Source: Ancylostoma caninum
Taxonomy: Eukaryota; Nematoda; Chromadorea; Rhabditida; Ancylostomatidae
Direction: 5' to 3'
Assembly (NCBI GenBank): GCA_037903475.1
Contig: JBAJFG010000483.1
Location: 1 to 64,000, forward strand
Length of the DNA: 64,000 bases
Part shown: positions 58,801 to 64,000 of the stretch, in pieces
Layout of the letters: the number at the start of each line of letters is the position of its first letter
Position numbering within the stretch: position 1 is the first letter of the stretch
Translations under genes and position numbers: made by a program
The notes under the pieces: generated by a model
Seen by the model: the letters and a program-made list of their open reading frames with translations, nothing else
What the model was told of the DNA's origin: nothing
Database searches by the model: none

Positions 58801-59748
58801 GCCATTGACGTCCACTGTGGGGTCATAGCGAAGGGCAAGAAAGAAGGGAAGTTTACCAGCACAGCGGACAAGAATAGTGCATAAAAGGTGGAATCGTACG
58901 TCAAGAATGCAAGATTAGTCGTAGAGCTTACGGAAATATTATAGTAAGTAACGAGAATGATGTAAAGTGCAAAAAACATAAGCAAATAGATAAACAGCAG
59001 CACCTTTGAAGAGACCGCTCCAAGGATTACAAAAACATGAAGAGAATATTGGAGAAAACAGCGGTAGAAGAAATGAGTTACCAGCAAAGGAAGTTAAAGG
59101 CAGCACCCGTCAAAATTTTCGACTCCGAGTTCAAGAACGATAAACACTGTCAGATTAACAAAACGTTGAACGAACACAAAGAATGATGACTTACCTGCAG
59201 AGAAATTAAAGTTGTAGTCACGAACCCATACTCGCGCTGTGACGATGCGTCTGTTCACGCAGGCCCGTCACTTCCAGCCAAGGGTGGCGGTAAACACTAA
59301 CATCCAAGCGCACACTTTGCGTGTGCATTTGAACGTATGGAAAACAGCATCCCGATTTCGTGGATTTCTTGCGTGTTTCTTAATACCATTGGATATGAGC
59401 TCTAGGTCTCCCTAAAAACTGCGAAATCCGACAAAATCTCAAAGATGGAGTTTTTTCCTAGCATAATACTTTCCGAAAAGAGGGTATGAGAGACAACGGT
59501 CACAAGTGAAGTAACGACGAAATTGAGTGGTATAGTCCATGAACTTTATCGGCTAATATGTGTTAAACTTTATCGGCTAATACGCGTTCGACGAGAAAGT
59601 AGAACAGTGGCGCGTCTTCGACGTGCTACTCAGACGATCTTGTTTATAGCTTCCTAATTCTATACTACGGTAGCTGTAGTTCCTCGAATCCACATAATAT
59701 TACCCGCAAAACTCGGAAAACATTTGGCCGCCAACATGTATTCTTTAA

Positions 59749-60211
59749 AGGCAGCAGGAGCTGAAATTCTCGACTCTGAGCTGAGCTGCGGGTGGTGAAG
59801 TACAGACTCAGCACATCATAAATGTTAAACGAACACAGACAATGATGGCTTACCTGCAGAGAAAATGGAACATTCGTCGCGAACACGCCTGGCCGTGTTC
59901 GTGCGCGGACGAGTTTTCCCCGGCGCGAAAGCCATTGCGGCGCGTGGTTTTGGCCGAGTCCCGCCATGAAACCCTGTGAATTGAATGCATTTCGTTTTCC
60001 CTTTGCGCCAAACCACGCACCGCAATGGCTTTTGCGCCGGGGAAAACTCGTCCGCGCGCGAACACGGCCAGGCGTGTTCGCGACGAATGTTCCATTTTCT
60101 CTGCAGGTAAGCCATCATTGTCTGTGTTCGTTTCACATTTATGATGTGCTGAGTCTGTACTTCATCACCTACAGCTCAGCTCGGAGTCGAGGATTTCAGC
60201 TCCTGCTGCCT
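59749..60211. repeat. 463-bp near-perfect palindromic MITE with TTAA flanks
   Basis: AGGCAGCAGGAGCTGAAAT at the left is inverted at the right. TTAA abuts both ends (59,745-59,748; 60,212-60,215), matching a piggyBac-type target duplication. The arms of about 210 bp pair almost completely, including AATGGAACATTCGTCGCGAA and GTTTTCCCCGGCGC blocks, around a central unpaired segment of about 50 bp. Confidence 0.9.
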
Positions 60212-60248
60212 TTAAATATACTAACGCTTACCAGATGACAAAATACGA

Positions 60249-61249
60249 TCAGTGTTCATACAAGGCCCACTTTTCTTTCACGATTTTGTTGCATGCCTCA
60301 TAAGGGCATCTTGTAGGTTTGCCTGGTTCCTCATTAAGGCATCGCACAGAGCACCTAGAAGTAACAGTCTGAGAACAAGATTTTCATCAAGAGAGGTATA
60401 AGAATGAATAAATGGATGAGAAGAAAAGAAATCACAAACCCGCAAGGCACCAGGACATAGTCACGCTCAGTGTCTCCAAAACGGCAACGATCAATGGGAC
60501 AAGGACTGTCGCGAAATCTAGCGACAACATGATGTTCGACTGGAAACACTTATTTCTTTTGACACAGTCAAACAGCTGCACTGCTAGATAAAGGAGAAAA
60601 TACACATATACAACTGGGAAGCAATGTTAGCTTGTACTCATTATGTTTGTGCATGTTACCTGGCAATAACAGAGAAAAAAAAGCGGAATACTGTCTTTTA
60701 AGTGCAAGCATTTGAGTATTGGCACTCACTGATTATAATATGGCTTGATGCGAAAGAAAAGATATAAAAACGAGAGAAACCAACTTCTTTCGCAGCAGAT
60801 CCAGCAAGGCATATCAGGCTTCCTCTTCACCCAATCGTCCCAGCACTGGATGCACATGTAATGACCGCACTGCGCCACAACCACCTTCAAAAACATTCAA
60901 ATAACTTTGTAAAGAACTTAAGGAATGGTAACGGTCAATGACCGAGAGAACATTCGATATAACGTAGAGACTTAATTACCCTGTCTTTATCATCGTAGGT
61001 ACAGCAGTTACAATGTCGAAGAGTTCTAGGAGCACCATTCAGCAAATAATCAAGGTAGAGATCATCTCTTATGACTACAAAGTTGCTCTAAATATTATGA
61101 TAAGCAACATAAAATGAGAAACAGACACGACACCAAGCAAAGTCTACTTTAACACGAACCTTTGCTGATTCCACAACAAACGACACCCTTATAGTAGGGT
61201 CAAAGGTAGCGCACAACCAACGCGTCCAATCATTTCTGTTCTTGCCCAT
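60249..61249 (-). CDS. Small RING-HC zinc-finger protein
   Basis: Five exons (61,249-61,160; 61,087-60,980; 60,884-60,785; 60,539-60,440; 60,354-60,249) close in phase to 167 residues. A C3HC4 RING is complete: Cys56, Cys59, Cys72, His74, Cys77, Cys80, Cys93 and Cys96 (QCGHYMCIQCW, MPCWIC). The C-terminal third holds seven more cysteines (SPCPIDRC, VPCGCSVRC, TRCPYEAC), which may form a second zinc site. RING-HC proteins are usually E3 ubiquitin ligases; Trp follows the sixth ligand rather than the usual Pro-rich spacing, so activity is unproven. The start follows a TTTCCAG acceptor by one base, fitting trans-splicing. The donor after ERI and the loose acceptor TTTTTGAAG of exon 3 are the weakest junctions. 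No specific orthologue recognised. Confidence 0.82.
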
Positions 61250-61958
61250 TCTGGAAATCTTGAAAGAACTTCGAAAAAAGCTATTTAAGAGGCGTTTAAT
61301 GTGAACAAATGCGCAGCTTTCAATAAAATGCCCTCCTACTTAAAAACCTCCTAGAGAGCCAAGCAAAACCTCCATTCGTCTCTGTCACGTGCATGTTGTT
61401 CTATGAGTTCAGCTCGTTCGAAGCATGCGAAAATCACCAAACCCGAAGACAATTCAAAAGCAGGTTCAACTTTGACACTTTCTCCATCCAGTTTTGATGC
61501 ACGTCTGAAATCCCAGAGAAAAAGTGTCGCCTTATCGATACCCTTTACTTATGTTAGTAATGGGGGATGTGGAGCAATAATGTTGAAATTGTGGACATGA
61601 AGTTGCGATGTAGCACACGAACTGTCTTGGAGCACTATTAATGTTCCAGCGGAGCTGGTTTCGTTACCGAAGGCTCCCATTGCCGCTTTCATTTTAGCTC
61701 TGTGATCGTATATGTGAGGTGTGTCGTATAGGATCCTTTAGGAACAGTACTGGTGCTACTTAAGTAGTAAGGGCTCAATCCGATTGGGGATTACTTGCGT
61801 AAAAAGCTGGTAGACGAGCGATATTAGGGTAGAAGGAGAAAAGCAGGACCAGGACGATGATGGGTGTCAAGATGAGCTTTTCGGACTTTCGTCAAGTTCA
61901 TCTTGTTGCACAGGAAATTCAGGAAAAGAAAACCGGGCAATATTCACGCTGGGCCTTT

Positions 61959-63236
61959 TCAGTTATGAACATGATTCACCTACAGTGTTAACAAGATAGA
62001 GAAACAGACCTTACATAAAGTTGATTCCCGCGAAATTTGAATTCAACTTGAACGGTGTCGCCCGGAACAATACTACCGCTCTCCAAGCTTTCGGGAAGCC
62101 GCCTTTTTCCGAAACTGTAAGAAGAGTCTCAGCTAACTCTACAAAATTAGTAGAACACAACTCTGAAGATGGAAAATGGAAAGAGTAGCAAATTATACGC
62201 CACAAAAATAAAAAAAGGAAGAAGCCAAGATGAAAGTAACGAGAATACCTCACTTGAAAGGTGCATAGTACTCTCCCAACTCCGTCACATTTAAGCTCCA
62301 TATATCTTTGTAATCGTATGAAGCGAGACCCATAATAGGAACACGACGGAGTTCTTTCTGAAACTAGGAAATGATTATGTGAAAAAGTAGATGACAAATT
62401 AGAGCCAGTTTATAAATGGACAATTCATACACTTCATATGGAGCATTGTTTCGTATACGGGGAGCGTCAATGGTGATCACACCTATCCGCGGCCTGCCGC
62501 GCCGCACCACTTATGCGGCGCGGGAGACTAGTAGGGCTGCGGCAACACATGAGTGTGTCGTATATCACAATGCAGGGACACCGCATCGGCAATGAGATTA
62601 TTTAGTAAGTAGTTTTTTCAGAATGTGTGAAGTCGTCGAGTTCAGGAAGTGTATAGCAAAATAGTAGTGTAATATATGAGCTCTGGCAATTTGAACTGGT
62701 GCGAAGTTGACGACGACTTCCTATCCACACAAAAAGGACTTGAGTTATCTTCTGCCGTGAGAAATTACGGAATTCCAACACTACCTCAATGACTTAAGGT
62801 CAGTATTTCCAAATCCTCAACTTACACCCCTCCAACAGAATTGAAACTCTTATGAGGAAGAATTAAATAGCGCTTCGTTCAACCGAGCATGTCCACAAGT
62901 GGACAAATCTTCAACTCAACCTTCTAGACTCCTCTTGGAACCCAGTGGTGTACAAGAGGACTTTTTGTTTGACTGGATGACGGATAGCCTAACATTCTTA
63001 GAGGTATTTTGCCCGGTGAAAACAGCCCTACTAAAAAATCATAACTAAGGAATTAAAGCGGCAGGCTCCGAGTAAAAAATCTCATTTGGCGATTTCCTTA
63101 CTGATGCTCTGCTCACCAGAAAGCAGACATGAAGGACGTTGTGGTTCCCAGACAAATACTTTGTGACATTCGCATCGCAGATGGTGAACACTCCTGTCTT
63201 ATCGTACGGATCGTAGCAGTGCTCTGCTATTTCCAT
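61959..63236 (-). CDS. Uncharacterised 114-residue protein (possibly N-terminally incomplete)
   Basis: Four exons (63,236-63,117; 62,357-62,254; 62,114-62,015; 61,979-61,959) join in phase. Residues include MEIAEHCYDPYDKTGVFTIC, LSGNHNVLHVCFL, VPIMGLASYDYKDIWSLNV, NFGKRRLPESLESGSIVPGD and TVQVEFKFRGNQLYVNHVHN. Alternating hydrophobic residues and P-G-D/V-x-F repeats suggest a beta-rich fold. There is no signal peptide or membrane helix. The ATG lies three bases after a CTGTTTAG acceptor, so it is either a trans-spliced start or an internal exon. The last exon is only 21 bp and is inferred from phase and acceptor (CACTGTAG). I do not recognise the family. It is upstream of the RING gene by 710 bp on the same strand. 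Confidence 0.65.
62488..62545. repeat. GCGCGGC-core palindromic MITE copy
   Basis: GGCCTGCCGCGCCGCACCAC followed by TATGCGGCGCGGGAGAC is a copy of the family at 7 and 40 kb. It lies in intron 1 of the 114-residue gene. Confidence 0.7.
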
Positions 63237-63339
63237 TACCTAAACAGTAGAATAAGTATGTATTAGGTTGTGGAAAAGTTCCCCGTCACTTTGAAGCTCC
63301 CTCTTCGAGTTCATTTTTCTCCTTCAACATATGTACACT

Positions 63340-63509
63340 CCTTGTCGAAAAGATAGACGGATTCCGTCACTGCAGAATCGTGGCGGGACCCGGACGAGGG
63401 ACGCGGAGAGAGAATGCTCCAAGTGAGAGGGTCGAGGAGGTCCCGATACGACTCTGAGACCGCGACGCTGTGAAACCGCACGCGCAATCCGTCTATCTTT
63501 TCGACAAGG
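63340..63509. repeat. 170-bp MITE with 24-bp perfect ends
   Basis: CCTTGTCGAAAAGATAGACG (63,340 on, 24 bp in all) has an exact inverted copy at 63,486-63,509. No coding capacity. Confidence 0.9.
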
Positions 63510-63584
63510 ACTGTAACTAATGATTACACGATATATACAGGCCATCATTATCATCATTAAATTATGTGCACGGTTACTCAACTA

Positions 63585-64000
63585 TTGTCGCGTTCGGAAC
63601 AGTCTATAGCAGCGCCTGAGCCATTCGCTACCCCGTATATGATTTACATAAAGAACGCACTTTTTGTCAGTGCTAACCAAATCGGCAAGCCAAGCGAAAG
63701 TCCGTCGAAAAGCCAAAGGTATAAGCACGCACCTCTCTGGGCTTTAACCTTACGAACGCTCAGGTTGTGAGGTATCCCTATATCATACGTACACGCTTCC
63801 TCATCTCTCCGAGTCAATGCAGGTGAAAGCTACTGGATCTGATAGCACCAAGTTCCTCTATCAGCTCATGGACATTATTATGCGGATTCTCTTCAATCAG
63901 CTCCAAGAGAGGCTGTCCAACCACTTCTATTTATCGACCAGATCAGATCCTAATCTACCTCAAGGCGCAACTGCCGCCATTAAACACGGAACCAAATCGT
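63585..64000 (-). mobile_element. Mariner-type transposase fragment, degenerate
   Basis: Minus-strand frames spell GQPLLELIEENPHNNVHELI EELGA (mariner helix-turn-helix region) and, after stops and frameshifts, LVSTDKKCVLYVNHIRGSEW, which holds the first catalytic Asp of the mariner D-D-34-D triad. The copy runs off the right edge of the window and is truncated at about 63,585. It cannot encode an enzyme. Confidence 0.8.

Larger units (their letters stand above)
57894..60248. other. Repeat-filled interval, RING gene to MRPS14
   Basis: No exon was recognised. Two foldback MITEs occupy much of it (58,560-58,800 and 59,749-60,211), and single GGCAGC-type ends lie near 58,490 and 59,097. Confidence 0.5.

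Overview
The window is animal (nematode) nuclear DNA. Every gene I can read is split by introns, many only about 50-60 bp long and with TTTCAG-type acceptors. Several start codons sit a few bases after an AG acceptor, as expected for spliced-leader trans-splicing. Introns and intergenic DNA are packed with palindromic foldback elements (MITE-like), tRNA-derived repeats and dead Tc1, mariner and Penelope-like copies. This fits a clade V strongylid, hookworm-like genome. The assignment is inference from gene structure and repeat style; no species is proven.

Plus strand, 1-39 kb. A small single-pass membrane protein (4,937-6,493) is followed by about 9.5 kb of repeats, including a broken Tc1-type transposon at 9,291-10,552. 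Then comes one very large gene (16,013-38,849, 5' end missing). It starts with a 3.4-kb Ser/Thr-rich mucin exon carrying a 33-residue tandem repeat, continues through Cys-containing exons and two EGF-like modules, and ends in a run of hydrophobic exons and a cytoplasmic tail. Splice phases join most of the exons, and the order resembles an adhesion-type seven-transmembrane receptor. Two stretches, 22.75-25.7 kb and 27.3-28.95 kb, remain unresolved. The long introns hold MITEs, a GIY-YIG fragment of a Penelope-like element and a tRNA-derived SINE.

Minus strand, 39.5-63.3 kb. In transcriptional order from the right: an unrecognised 114-residue protein (61,959-63,236), a 167-residue RING protein (60,249-61,249), mitochondrial ribosomal protein uS14m/MRPS14 (57,021-57,893), the ABC1/UbiB-family atypical kinase ADCK1 (51,194-55,456), the circularly permuted GTPase MTG1 (46,287-49,638) and a small single-Ig-domain protein (39,505-41,185). 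The last three of the first five (MRPS14, ADCK1, MTG1) are consecutive, co-oriented and all mitochondrial, which raises the possibility of a shared transcription unit.

The reading frames of MTG1, ADCK1, MRPS14, the RING protein and the Ig protein close exactly in phase across all proposed exons, so their structures are well supported. The receptor gene is the most novel item but the least certain as a whole. The rest of the window is repeat-rich noncoding DNA, and no CRISPR array or functional tRNA/rRNA gene was seen.
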